Part shown: piece after piece, positions 34,378 to 43,764 of the stretch | How the letters are laid out: each line of letters begins with the position of its first letter | Position numbering within the stretch: position 1 is the first letter of the stretch | NCBI GenBank assembly: GCA_964624235.1 | Contig: CAZUXY010000016.1 | Span: forward strand, 11,185-75,184 | Length of the DNA: 64,000 bases | DNA from: CAZUXY01 sp964624235 | Lineage (GTDB): Bacteria; Spirochaetota; UBA4802; UBA5368 | Direction: 5' to 3' | Notes under the pieces: model-generated | Databases searched by the model: none | Told to the model about the DNA's origin: nothing | Seen by the model: the letters and a program-made list of their open reading frames with translations, nothing else | Program-made: the position numbers and the translations under genes

Positions 34378-34406
34378 AATATACTCATTCACCTGTCTTT
34401 CGGCAA
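34378..34406 (-). promoter_or_regulatory. Leftward promoter next to the orphan CIRCE
   Basis: On the minus strand TTGCCG (34401-34406) and TATATT (34378-34383) are 17 bases apart, and CIRCE begins three bases after the -10. This mirrors the hrcA promoter, where CIRCE begins one base after TATAAT. Confidence 0.6.
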
Positions 34407-34433
34407 TAATGAAAAGCAGAAAAAGTAATGTAC

Positions 34434-35216
34434 TTATAACTGTTGTTTATATCCCAGCTGTGAGGATATCTGAGCAGAAGTGTATTTCACGGCCTCCATC
34501 ATTTCGTTACGGTTTTGAATGATATGGTCGGCTTTGCCGGTTATGGCGAACGCCGCCATTACCTGCCCGGTATAATTGAATATCGGCCCCCCTATACCGG
34601 CCAGACCGTTGATGGACTCCTGGTTGTCGAAACCTGTGCCTTCACGGGATACCTTTTGCAACTCCTCCATGAAAGACTTCATGTTGTCTATGGAATTTTC
34701 GGTCAGTTTTTCGAATGCATAGCCGGCCAGGATTTCATCACGCTGAGCCGGTTCCATATAGGCGAAGAGGATCTTGCCGATGCAGGTGGTATGAGTCGGG
34801 ATTACCGACCCGGACTGGGGGAACACCATGAAACGGTTTTCAGGCTCCACGCGCAGAACCACTACCACCTTATCTCCTACCATCATTCCCACGTTAACGG
34901 GCTCGCTGAACTGAAAACACAAACGTTCCATCCATGCCCTTGCTATGAGCACCAGATCCATATTGGTGGCATATTTCATACCCAGCTGAAAAAGCTTGGG
35001 CCCCAGACGGTAACGCAGGGTAAGTGGGTCGCGTTCAAGCAGGTCCAGTTCCAGAAGTGTCTGTACAATACTGGATATGGTGGTTTTGGGAAGTTTGAGC
35101 CTGTGGGAAAAATCGGTAATCCCCAGGGGTTTCTTTTCGTTTATGAAGATATCCAGTATGTCCGAGGCGCGGTGAATGGACTGGATGAGTTTTTTTTTCG
35201 GGACTGTTTTATTCAT
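34434..35216 (-). CDS. IclR-family transcriptional regulator
   Basis: Residues about 10-75 form the winged helix-turn-helix (SIHRASDILDIF, GITDFSHRLKLPKTTISSIVQTLLELDLLERD). Residues about 90-255 form the IclR effector-binding domain with PTHTTCIGKILFAY and GIGGPIFNYTGQVMAAFAITG. The gene is divergent from the 2-hydroxyacyl-CoA dehydratase operon, with about 120 bases between the two start codons, so it is the natural regulator of that operon. The effector is likely an aromatic or hydroxy acid or its CoA ester, by analogy only. An orphan CIRCE follows its 3' end. Confidence 0.93.
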   Translation of the reverse strand: MNKTVPKKKLIQSIHRASDILDIFINEKKPLGITDFSHRLKLPKTTISSIVQTLLELDLLERDPLTLRYRLGPKLFQLGMKYATNMDLVLIARAWMERLCFQFSEPVNVGMMVGDKVVVVLRVEPENRFMVFPQSGSVIPTHTTCIGKILFAYMEPAQRDEILAGYAFEKLTENSIDNMKSFMEELQKVSREGTGFDNQESINGLAGIGGPIFNYTGQVMAAFAITGKADHIIQNRNEMMEAVKYTSAQISSQLGYKQQL

Positions 35217-35263
35217 AAAACTATGAGCAGATACTCATTTTTTTTCACATATTTGTTATATTA

Positions 35264-35292
35264 TTGACATATGAATACAAGCCCTTTATAAA
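35264..35292 (+). promoter_or_regulatory. Promoter of the 2-hydroxyacyl-CoA dehydratase operon
   Basis: TTGACA and TATAAA are separated by 17 bases. The predicted start near 35299 falls at the edge of a perfect palindrome. Confidence 0.8.
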
Positions 35293-35298
35293 TGTAGA

Positions 35299-35325
35299 AC
35301 AGTGTACGATAATATCGTACACTGT
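35299..35325. promoter_or_regulatory. 27-bp palindromic operator, probable IclR-type site
   Basis: Arms ACAGTGTACGATA (35299-35311) and its exact complement (35313-35325) surround one A. The site covers the predicted transcription start and lies between the divergent regulator and the operon, the position expected for repression. As RNA it would also fold into a hairpin just before the start codon. Confidence 0.75.
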
Positions 35326-35337
35326 CAAGTAAATAAT

Positions 35338-36489
35338 ATGTGCGAGTGTACAAGCATGGAGGCGATCAGGGAATTTAACAATGCGGTGGATAATCCGGGT
35401 GCCTATGCCTCAAGTCTGAAATCCCGTGAGCAGGTAAAGATTTTCGGCTATTTTTGTTCATACACCCCGGAAGAGATAATCCACGCCGCGGGTATACACC
35501 CGATGAGGCTTTTTGGAAATAAGGGCCCGATTTCCATGGCCGACGCGCATCTACAGGCCTACAGTTGTTCCCTGGTTCGCGGGGCCCTCGAGGATGCGCT
35601 TTCGGGAAGGCTTTCCTTTCTTGACGGGGCGGTATTCCCTCATACCTGCGATTCGATACAGCGGCTTTCCGACATATGGAGGCTCAATACCTCGTTCAGC
35701 TATCATACCGATATCGTACTGCCCGTTAAACTTGATACCGACAGCGCAAGGGCCTATATGACGGACGTTTTGAGGAAGTTCAGGCGTGAACTTGAAAACT
35801 ATCGGGGGAAACCCGTTACCGATGATGAACTCAGAAGCTCAATAGCGCTTTATAACACGATGCGGGAACGGCTTCATACCCTGTACCGGATGCGTAGCGC
35901 GGTCCCTGGAGCAGTCAGCGGTGCCGACGTAGCCGCCGTCGTCAAAGCTTCAATGATAATGAAAAGGGAGGATTTTTCCGAAAGGGTCGCCGGGTATATC
36001 GCCGGACTGGAAAAAGAAAAGATGACCGTAGACCGTACCGCCGGGAAGGGCGGTAAGAGGCTGCTGCTCGTCGGGGGTATCTGCGACCACCCTGAGATCT
36101 ATGCTTTGATAGAGGCATCGGGGGGTTATGTGGTATGGGACGATCTCTGCACGGGGTCCCGGTATTTCGAAGGTCGTATACCGGAGGAGGGAGATCCTAT
36201 CGAAGCCATCGCGACACGTTACTCGGGACGCACTGTCTGTCCAGCGAAGCACTATTCCATGACGGGGAGAGGGGAGAATCTGGTCAGGATCGCCGGCGAG
36301 CACGGAGCCCGGGGCGTTATATTTATTTTTCTCAAGTTCTGCGATCCTCATTCCTTTGATTATCCCTATATGAAGGAATTTCTGGACAGGGAAAACATAC
36401 CCAGCATGCTGTTGGAAATCGAGCAGGAGTTGCCCTCCGAGGGGCAGACGGCGACCAGGCTCCAGGCTTTCATCGAAATGCTGAGGTAA
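35338..36489 (+). CDS. 2-hydroxyacyl-CoA dehydratase / benzoyl-CoA reductase-type subunit (HgdB/BcrC-like)
   Basis: This protein belongs to the family that carries [4Fe-4S] clusters and performs ATP-driven radical dehydration of 2-hydroxyacyl-CoA or ring reduction of benzoyl-CoA. Candidate cluster cysteines lie in YSCSLVRG, HTCDSIQ and FLKFCDPHSFDYPY. The family domain covers nearly all 383 residues. ATG 35338 follows the palindrome; ATG 35356 is an alternative. It is the first gene of the operon and pairs with the next gene as the heterodimer. Reductase versus dehydratase cannot be decided from sequence. Confidence 0.87.
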   Translation: MCECTSMEAIREFNNAVDNPGAYASSLKSREQVKIFGYFCSYTPEEIIHAAGIHPMRLFGNKGPISMADAHLQAYSCSLVRGALEDALSGRLSFLDGAVFPHTCDSIQRLSDIWRLNTSFSYHTDIVLPVKLDTDSARAYMTDVLRKFRRELENYRGKPVTDDELRSSIALYNTMRERLHTLYRMRSAVPGAVSGADVAAVVKASMIMKREDFSERVAGYIAGLEKEKMTVDRTAGKGGKRLLLVGGICDHPEIYALIEASGGYVVWDDLCTGSRYFEGRIPEEGDPIEAIATRYSGRTVCPAKHYSMTGRGENLVRIAGEHGARGVIFIFLKFCDPHSFDYPYMKEFLDRENIPSMLLEIEQELPSEGQTATRLQAFIEMLR

Positions 36490-36539
36490 AACGTGTCTGT
36501 GCGGTTTGTTCCATAATTCTTGAACAAAGGAGGAAGCTG

Positions 36540-37793
36540 ATGACAAAGTCCGGAACCTCGGTGGAACCCAGGGACGACAGCAGGAAGGTCAGATCTGTCA
36601 AAAAGATGAAAGAGATCATGACCGCCTATTATATAGACGCAAAAACCGCGCGTGATAACGGAAAAAAGGTGGCCTGGATTACGAGCGGTGGCCCGGTGGA
36701 ACCGCTCATCGCCATGGATATAATTCCCGTGTATCCGGAGAACTACGGCGCGATGATCGGAGCCTCTAAAATGGGTGTCGACCTGTGCGAGAAAGCGGAG
36801 GAGATGGGATACTGCCGTGATCTCTGTTCCTATGCCCGATCTGATATCGCCTCTTCAATTGTCAACGGCGGGCCTATCGGAGGGCTGCCTGCACCGGATG
36901 TACTGGTGTGCGGCAACAATATCTGCGGCACGGTGATGAAGTGGTATGAAGTGCAGGCGCGGCATTACAATGTTCCGCTTTTTATTTTCGACACGCCGTT
37001 CTGTCATACGGAATTTTCTGACGAAGCGAAAAACTACGTAAGAAAACAGGTTTTTGAATATATCGCCTTTCTGGAAAACACGTGCGGAAAGAAGTTCGAC
37101 CAGGACCGAATGTTGGAAGTGGGAAAACTCTCTATGGAGGGACAGCGTCTGTGGCAGGAGGTGCTGGATACCGCCATGAATAAACCGGCACCGTTATCGG
37201 CCTTTGACGCTTTTTTTCACCTCGCCCTCATCGTTACCCTGCGCGGGACCCAGGTGGCGGTAGACTATTATAAAACGCTGCTGGAAGAGATGCGCGAGAG
37301 GGCGGCGAAGGGGATCGGGTCCGTCCCGAATGAAAAATACCGTCTCATGTGGGACAATCTTCCCGTATGGTATAAGACGAAATGGCTATCGGAAAAGTTC
37401 GCTTCGCACGGCGCGTGCCTGGTGGCGGACACATACACCTCCGCATGGTGCGGGCAGATGGAGTATCTGAGGGAAGACGATTTTCTTGAATCCATGGTGG
37501 AAGGGTACACCAGGATATATCTCAACATCGGCGTTGACGAAATGGTTAAAATCGTTAAAAAAATGATAAAGAAATACGATGCCGAGGGATTCGTGATGCA
37601 TTCGAACCGCAGTTGCAAACCGTACTCACTGGGGCAGTACCATATTCAAAAGATGCTGCAGAAGGATATGGGCATCCCCAGTCTGATCATAGAAGCCGAT
37701 ATGGTGGATGAAAGAAACTTCAGCGAAAGCCAGATCGAAACCAGAATAGACGCATTCATGGAGATTATAAAGCAGAGAAAGCATACGCAGTAA
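36540..37793 (+). CDS. 2-hydroxyacyl-CoA dehydratase / benzoyl-CoA reductase-type subunit (BcrB/HgdA-like)
   Basis: This is the second, larger subunit of the same enzyme type. Residues 40-415 carry the family pattern: AWITSGGPVEPLIAMDIIPVYPENYGAMIG, then MGYCRDLCSYARSDI, CGNNICGTVMKW, and a C-terminal HSNRSCKPYSLGQYHI. The cysteines in these motifs are candidate cluster ligands. The start follows AGGAGG. The essential ATP-hydrolysing activator (HgdC/BcrA-BcrD type) is not encoded in this window. Confidence 0.88.
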   Translation: MTKSGTSVEPRDDSRKVRSVKKMKEIMTAYYIDAKTARDNGKKVAWITSGGPVEPLIAMDIIPVYPENYGAMIGASKMGVDLCEKAEEMGYCRDLCSYARSDIASSIVNGGPIGGLPAPDVLVCGNNICGTVMKWYEVQARHYNVPLFIFDTPFCHTEFSDEAKNYVRKQVFEYIAFLENTCGKKFDQDRMLEVGKLSMEGQRLWQEVLDTAMNKPAPLSAFDAFFHLALIVTLRGTQVAVDYYKTLLEEMRERAAKGIGSVPNEKYRLMWDNLPVWYKTKWLSEKFASHGACLVADTYTSAWCGQMEYLREDDFLESMVEGYTRIYLNIGVDEMVKIVKKMIKKYDAEGFVMHSNRSCKPYSLGQYHIQKMLQKDMGIPSLIIEADMVDERNFSESQIETRIDAFMEIIKQRKHTQ

Positions 37794-37869
37794 TACATCC
37801 GTATTGAGTCCTTCCGCTGGGACCGATTACCGGGCTCGCTTCATCATTACCCACAAAGGAGATATTTAC

Positions 37870-39594
37870 ATGTACGAGAAAAAACCCTGGTTGAAATTCT
37901 ATGGATCGGTACCCGAAAACATCACGTATCCTTCCGTAACCCTTTATAAAGCGGTGGCGGATACCGCATCAAAATATCCCGACTCAGTCGCCTATGATTT
38001 CCTCGGATATACTTCCACCTACCGGAAGTTTCTGGAGGAAATAGACCGGTGTGCCGATTCGCTCGCCGCGATGGGACTGGGGAAGGGCGACCGGATGACC
38101 ATATCAATGCCCACATGCCCGCAGGGCATCATCTGTTTCTACGCGGTCAATAAACTCGGCGCCGTTGCCTCGATGATTCACCCGCTGTCGCCCCCCAAAG
38201 AAATCGAGTTTTATTTAACCGTCAGCAAAAGCACCTTCGCCCTGACTTTAGACGCGTTCTATAAAAGCTTCAACGAAGTTATGCATAAAACCACATGCAA
38301 GAACCTGGTGCTGGCCCGTATCCAGGACTACCTGCCTTTGGCTAAGGCCGTCGGCTTCACGCTGACCAGGGGGAGAAAGATTCCGAAGGTCCCTCGTGAT
38401 GAGCGGGTTACCTGGTGGAAGGACATGATAGCAAGAGCACACAGCCGGGTCGGTGCGGCGGACACGGGGCCCGATGACCTTGCGGTGGTACTCTACAGCG
38501 GCGGCACCACGGGCGTACCCAAAGGCATAATGCTTTCCAACATGAATTTCATAAGCGAGGGAATGATGGTCGCCCACTGGGGCGGGCTCGACCGTTCCAG
38601 CTCGGTGCTCGCGATACTGCCGATATTTCACGGGTTCGGATTAGGGGTCTGTGTTAATGCGGCGTTCATGGGAGGAGGGAAAAGCATCCTGGTTCCCACT
38701 TTTACTCCGGACGAGGTCGCGAAACTGATCAGGAAAAAGCGTCCCAGCTTTGTGATCGGCGTGCCCACCCTGTATGAATCATTGTGTAAAAACGCAGATT
38801 TTCAGAAAATCGATCTCTCATATCTGAAGGGGGCGTTCAGCGGGGCCGACTCCCTGCCGCGTGTGGTTAAAGAGAATTTCGAGACCCTGGTATGCCGCCA
38901 GGGAGGGAATGTCCAGTTGCGCGAGGGGTACGGCCTCACCGAAGCGGTCACCGCTATCATGGCCATGCCCATGACGGAATACCGTGAAAACAGTATCGGT
39001 ATTCCCTTCCCCGACATGCTGGCCAAAGTGGTAAAAGTGGGCACTACCGAGGAGGCGCCACTGGGGGAGGAGGGGGAAGTCTGTGTACAGGGACCGGCGG
39101 TGATGATGGGGTATCTCGATCAGCCCGAGGAAACCGAGAGGGTGCTGAAGAAACACGGCGACGGGAAGATATGGCTTCACACCGGCGACATGGCTACCAT
39201 GGACGGGGACGGCTTCTTTTATTTCAGGCAGAGGTTGAAAAGGATGATAAAGTCCTCCGGCATGAACGTGTACCCGGGCCAGGTGGAGGAGGTTTTACGC
39301 AAACATCCTGAGGTGGACCAGGCCTGCGTGATCGGGGTTCCCGATGTGGCGCAGATATCGCGGGTGAAAGCATTTGTCGTTTTGAAGAATCGGGATAAAG
39401 CAGGCGCAGAAATGGAAAAGGAACTGATCAGGCATTGCGCCGAACACCTGTTGAAGTGGAGCTGTCCCAGGGAGATAGAATTTCGAGATGATCTGCCGAA
39501 AACCCTAGTGGGTAAAGTCGCTTTTTCAATCCTCGAGGAAGAGGAAAAAGCTCGTCTGCGTTCCGAGGGGAAATACGCCGGAGAACGGGACTGA
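37870..39594 (+). CDS. AMP-forming acyl-CoA ligase
   Basis: This ANL-superfamily enzyme activates a carboxylic acid with ATP and CoA. The AMP-binding loop is YSGGTTGVPKG, the A5 motif is REGYGLTEA, and HTGDMATMDGDGFFYFRQRLKRMIKSSG spans the hinge region. The C-terminal catalytic lysine lies in LPKTLVGKV. I chose ATG 37870 because AAAGGAGA precedes it. As third gene of the operon it probably makes the CoA ester used by the two upstream subunits. An aromatic or hydroxy acid substrate is inferred. Confidence 0.92.
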   Translation: MYEKKPWLKFYGSVPENITYPSVTLYKAVADTASKYPDSVAYDFLGYTSTYRKFLEEIDRCADSLAAMGLGKGDRMTISMPTCPQGIICFYAVNKLGAVASMIHPLSPPKEIEFYLTVSKSTFALTLDAFYKSFNEVMHKTTCKNLVLARIQDYLPLAKAVGFTLTRGRKIPKVPRDERVTWWKDMIARAHSRVGAADTGPDDLAVVLYSGGTTGVPKGIMLSNMNFISEGMMVAHWGGLDRSSSVLAILPIFHGFGLGVCVNAAFMGGGKSILVPTFTPDEVAKLIRKKRPSFVIGVPTLYESLCKNADFQKIDLSYLKGAFSGADSLPRVVKENFETLVCRQGGNVQLREGYGLTEAVTAIMAMPMTEYRENSIGIPFPDMLAKVVKVGTTEEAPLGEEGEVCVQGPAVMMGYLDQPEETERVLKKHGDGKIWLHTGDMATMDGDGFFYFRQRLKRMIKSSGMNVYPGQVEEVLRKHPEVDQACVIGVPDVAQISRVKAFVVLKNRDKAGAEMEKELIRHCAEHLLKWSCPREIEFRDDLPKTLVGKVAFSILEEEEKARLRSEGKYAGERD

Positions 39595-39626
39595 ACCGGA
39601 AATTACCGGGGGTTTAGAGCTGTTAA

Positions 39627-40019
39627 TTAAATTGGAAGGTGCAGATGTTCGTCCCGCACCCTTTCCAGGACGGGTTCGAGCATGTATTCGTCAACCGGTT
39701 TGGTCAGGTAAAAAAAGCAGGGTATATTTTCACCGGTCAGGGACTCTTCCAGATCATAGGCGCTGATGAACACCACCGGCACCTGCTGTATGGATATAAT
39801 GAGCTTCGCGGCTTCGATTCCGTTCATTGTACCCTTGAGGCGGATGTCCATCAGGACCAGGTCCGGCCTGCGATCAGTGAATATCTCAACAGCTTCCTCT
39901 CCGTATGCCGTTTCCCCTATGACTTCGCACTCCAGGGTGCGCAGTACATCCACAAGGTGCAGTCTTATCAGTACCTCATCTTCTACTACAAGTACGTTCA
40001 TCCGGCCCATGACTTTCAC
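39627..40019 (-). CDS. Single-domain response regulator
   Basis: The 130-residue protein is a receiver domain only: acidic pair in VVEDE, phospho-acceptor Asp58 in VLMDIR, Thr/Ser near FISAY and Lys in LTKPVDE. There is no output domain. It starts at GTG 40019 or ATG 40010. It closely resembles the second receiver at 43761-44159 with identical placement of Asp58, so the two are probably paralogues. The multi-PAS kinase lies upstream on the same strand. Confidence 0.9.
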   Translation of the reverse strand: MKVMGRMNVLVVEDEVLIRLHLVDVLRTLECEVIGETAYGEEAVEIFTDRRPDLVLMDIRLKGTMNGIEAAKLIISIQQVPVVFISAYDLEESLTGENIPCFFYLTKPVDEYMLEPVLERVRDEHLHLPI

Positions 40020-40317
40020 TCTCCGTTATTCTTTATGAAAATTGTACTGGTGCTGACGGCTGGTCTCGTACGTGTAATGAAATATAAACCCGGATCTTAA
40101 GAAATTCACTGCATAAAGATCGCAAATCCATCAGGCGAAATAAAGTTACCACGGCAGCCTGCGGGAAAAAAATTATTTTTGTAAGGGTAAACCCTGATTA
40201 TGCATTAAGGTTTTTCCTTACATGTTTCCGCAGGAGAATCAGTTGTCATCTGTGACGGCAATTGGTGTTGATTATCTTTATCGTGGGGGAACTGTTGAAA
40301 AAACTGTCGAAGGCGTA
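40020..40317. other. Intergenic region between the kinase and the first receiver gene
   Basis: About 300 bases. A leftward hairpin with GTAAGG/CCTTAC arms (40181-40221) followed by a T-rich stretch may end the kinase transcript. No gene is evident. Confidence 0.3.
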
Positions 40318-43300
40318 TTAATTAACGTCAAAAAATATGGATATCGAAAGCCCCTTATCGGACTCTATTTCGATTTTTCCACCCAATTGCTTGGTGAGGG
40401 AATTGATGATGAACATCCCAAGGCTTTTCGCTTCTTGAAGCGACATCCCCTCCGGAAGCCCCTGGCCGTTGTCGGTTACTGAAAGTACGCACCGGTTGTC
40501 CTCACCACAATGGAATTCAACCTTTATGGTGCCGGTATCGCGGTTTTTGAAACCATGAGTCAGGGAGTTGTTTACCAGTTCGTTTATTATAAGTCCGCAG
40601 GGAAGCACCGTATCTATATTGAGGTTTACCGTGTCCACGTCTATTTTAGTGGAGATCCTTATGCCGGGCGGCTTCATTGTTTTTATCAACTCCTTCAGGA
40701 GTTCGTGACAGTATACTGAAAAATCAATCCGGTCAAGATCTTCCGACGCGTACAGGTTCTGATGAATCAATGCCATGGATTTTACTCGGTTCTGGGTGTT
40801 CGCAAGAACATAATTTACCGGTTGATCGGATTTAATGTTTTTCTGAAAATGGAGGATGCTGTAAATGATACCAAGATTGTTTTTTACCCTGTGATGAATT
40901 TCCCTGAGCAGCAGTTCTTTTTCACGCAGAGACTTCTTCAATTTTTCCTCGGCCGCCCTCCGCTCGGTTATATCCTCACCAGACGAGAGTACCCCGATGA
41001 TCACTCCCGCCTCATGGGTTATCACTTTGTTGTGCCATGCCATCAGGCGTTCTTCTCCCCGGCTGTTGACAATGGGATTTTCAAAATACTCGATAGGCGT
41101 ATATTCTCCGGTGATTATCTTTTTAAATACTGAGTTCACCTTTTTTCTCTGCCGCTGAGGTATAAAATGATCAATCCAGTCCTTTCCTATGATATCGTTC
41201 CTTTCACATCCCAGGATTTCGCACCCTTTCTGATTGATCATAGATATCCTGCCCATCGGGTCGATCGTTATCAGCATTACCCCGGCGGTTTCAAAGTACA
41301 TCTGCGCCCGGTCGCGCTCGCTGTTGATTATTGCCTGCGCGAGTTTCTGTTCGGTGATGTCCCTGGTTATGGAGAGTATGCACTGTTCATTGTTGATTGT
41401 AATGACGCGGGCCGACATCAGGCCTGTTTTCACACTGCCGTTTTTAAGACGAAACCGGGCTTCCAGGTTATTGACTTCACCGGTGCGCGTGAGCTGCTCG
41501 ACAAGCCTCTGGCGATCGGCGGTATCGGCCCAAATGTTGATTTCAAGGGAGGTTTTTCCTATTACTTCTTCGGACGTGTAGCCTGTTAATTTTGTAAACC
41601 CATCGTTGATATTGATATATGTCCCGTCGGAAGTACGGTTTATATTTATCGAATCCGGTGAAGTGTGAAATGCCCTGGAAAATTTTTCTTCTGAAGCCCT
41701 TATCTTCTCTTCAGCGCGTTTACGCTCGCCAATGTCACGGGTACTTCCCTGAATACCCACCGGGTTGCCGTTTTGATCGTTAATGAAAGCGCATGAAATT
41801 TCTATATCGATTGGACCCCGCTCCCTGGTGTACTGGACCAGGTCTGCCTTAAAGGATATTGATCGTTCATCAACCGGTTTATTCAGTTCCAGGGCGATTT
41901 GTTCTATGACGAAGCTGTAGCTTTCGGGTGTGATATACTGTTCCAGGCCCATGGACAACACTTCTTCAGGGGTGAAACCCGCAAGGGCGGTAACCGAGGG
42001 GCTCACGTAAGTGAAGCGGCCGTCCAGGGTCATGGTCCAGATCACATCAATTGAGTTTTCAGCGAGCAGGCGGTAGCGCTTTTCACTTTCCTGGTACTGG
42101 CGGTTTAGCGCTTTAAGCTCTTCATGTGAACGGGCCAGTTCGAGGTTTATCTCTTCGAGTTTTACATTGGTGATCTGCAGATCCCTGACCGCGGATTCAA
42201 GTTCCTGTTTCTGGTGGTTTATCAACGCATTGTATTTTTTGAGTTCGCTTATGTCCAGTGCGGTATACACCAGTCCGGCAGAGAGGTCTCCGGGGACCAG
42301 CGACGACGAACTTAGAAGTATGTCGATCACGGTACCGTCTTTTCTGACCCAGCGGGTTTCCATGGTTCCCACACCGTATTTTTCCACCAGAGGATGTTTG
42401 ACTCTGGCGACCTTTTCAAATTCATCGTCGTCAGGATACAGCAGTCGGGCAGATTTACCCTCGAGTTCTTCAGGCGTGTATCCGGTGAGGTTTTTCATAA
42501 AACTGTTGCACCATCCAAGGATTCGGTTTTTCACCAGTCCTATACCGGCCGGTGTCGCCCTGAATATACCGTTAAGTAAGGCCTCCCTTTCCTTAATGGT
42601 GGTTTGAAGTGTTTTTTGTTCCGTGATGTCCGCGATAATAAGGAGCACACTGTCGATAGTGCCGTCTGGAGCAAGCAACGGGGCCGCCGAAATTCTGATA
42701 TCGATGGTTATACCCTCCCTTGTAACACCCGAGGTTTCTATCTCTTCTATGGAAAGTCCTTCCCATAGATACTTCAGTATTGAGAAGATATCTTCAGTAA
42801 GTCCGTTGTTGTATATCGGCAGTTGCGTACCTGTCACCGACCGGCTGCTCCAGCCGAAAAGTTTCTCGGCGGCCGGGTTCCAGAGGGTTACTATGTTGTT
42901 TCTATCAATCACAATAATTGCCCGGGGGCTTGTATCGATGACGGTTTTCAGGCGTTTTTCGGAGTGTTGCAGCCTGTCGAGGTCGGTCATGTACTGTTTC
43001 TTAAACCGAACCGATTGGACACCCAGGGAGATGTTTCCCGCCAGCCTGCCGAGTATTGCTGCTTCTTCCGCGCTGAATGCGTTTGGGCCGCTTGAAAAGA
43101 TGTTAAGGGCTCCGATAACGGAATTTTCAATCCTAATAGGCAGGGCAATTGAAGAATGATAATTTCTCGCGATTGCGGCTGTACCCCATGGGGTATCATT
43201 ATTCTCTTTACCGATATCATTGACAATGGCGGGTTTGCCGGTTCGTATCGCGGTACCGGTGGGACTGCGTCCATGCTCATTTTCACTCCAGCTGATGACC

Positions 43301-43764
43301 AGGTCATCGAAAAAACCGTCGATAACCCCGCGGGCGGCGACCGGCTTCACCGACAGGTTTTCATCGTTCATGGCGAAACCGACCCATGCCATTCGGTATA
43401 CGCCGGATTCTGAAATTATTGTGCAGACACGGTTGAGCAGGTTAATCTCTTCGTCCGTGTTTAAAAGTGCGTTGGTGCATTCATCGAGCAGTCGATAGGA
43501 AAGAATAAGTTTTTTATGGGCATCATTCTGCCGGGTGTTTTTTCTTAACAGAAACCAGCACAGTATTCCGGAAAATACGGCAATGACGATCATTATTGAA
43601 CGCACAAAAATATCATGAGGGGGAATAGTCAATAACAGGTTTTCAATGAAAGAGGTATGGTAAAAGAAGATGGTGTCTGCCAGCGCATCGATGATCCACA
43701 TCAGCGCTCCCAGTGCCAGTGAAATTAATACCGCAGAGCGGGGTTTAATAGTGGTTAAGGTCAC
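40318..43764 (-). CDS. Multi-PAS sensor histidine kinase, HisKA_2 type
   Basis: The 1148-residue protein has two N-terminal membrane segments (about 10-35 and 48-75). A GAF domain (about 105-265), five PAS domains (about 275-390, 400-515, 575-690, 700-815, 825-940) and a coiled coil near 520-570 follow. The HisKA_2 dimerisation motif is LLREIHHRVKNNL with His957/His958. The C-terminal ATPase domain ends in TDNGQGLPEG and KSLGMFIINSLTKQLGG. There is no fused receiver. The GTG start overlaps the stop of the receiver gene before it, so the pair is co-translated. Confidence 0.93.
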   Translation of the reverse strand: MTLTTIKPRSAVLISLALGALMWIIDALADTIFFYHTSFIENLLLTIPPHDIFVRSIMIVIAVFSGILCWFLLRKNTRQNDAHKKLILSYRLLDECTNALLNTDEEINLLNRVCTIISESGVYRMAWVGFAMNDENLSVKPVAARGVIDGFFDDLVISWSENEHGRSPTGTAIRTGKPAIVNDIGKENNDTPWGTAAIARNYHSSIALPIRIENSVIGALNIFSSGPNAFSAEEAAILGRLAGNISLGVQSVRFKKQYMTDLDRLQHSEKRLKTVIDTSPRAIIVIDRNNIVTLWNPAAEKLFGWSSRSVTGTQLPIYNNGLTEDIFSILKYLWEGLSIEEIETSGVTREGITIDIRISAAPLLAPDGTIDSVLLIIADITEQKTLQTTIKEREALLNGIFRATPAGIGLVKNRILGWCNSFMKNLTGYTPEELEGKSARLLYPDDDEFEKVARVKHPLVEKYGVGTMETRWVRKDGTVIDILLSSSSLVPGDLSAGLVYTALDISELKKYNALINHQKQELESAVRDLQITNVKLEEINLELARSHEELKALNRQYQESEKRYRLLAENSIDVIWTMTLDGRFTYVSPSVTALAGFTPEEVLSMGLEQYITPESYSFVIEQIALELNKPVDERSISFKADLVQYTRERGPIDIEISCAFINDQNGNPVGIQGSTRDIGERKRAEEKIRASEEKFSRAFHTSPDSININRTSDGTYININDGFTKLTGYTSEEVIGKTSLEINIWADTADRQRLVEQLTRTGEVNNLEARFRLKNGSVKTGLMSARVITINNEQCILSITRDITEQKLAQAIINSERDRAQMYFETAGVMLITIDPMGRISMINQKGCEILGCERNDIIGKDWIDHFIPQRQRKKVNSVFKKIITGEYTPIEYFENPIVNSRGEERLMAWHNKVITHEAGVIIGVLSSGEDITERRAAEEKLKKSLREKELLLREIHHRVKNNLGIIYSILHFQKNIKSDQPVNYVLANTQNRVKSMALIHQNLYASEDLDRIDFSVYCHELLKELIKTMKPPGIRISTKIDVDTVNLNIDTVLPCGLIINELVNNSLTHGFKNRDTGTIKVEFHCGEDNRCVLSVTDNGQGLPEGMSLQEAKSLGMFIINSLTKQLGGKIEIESDKGLSISIFFDVN

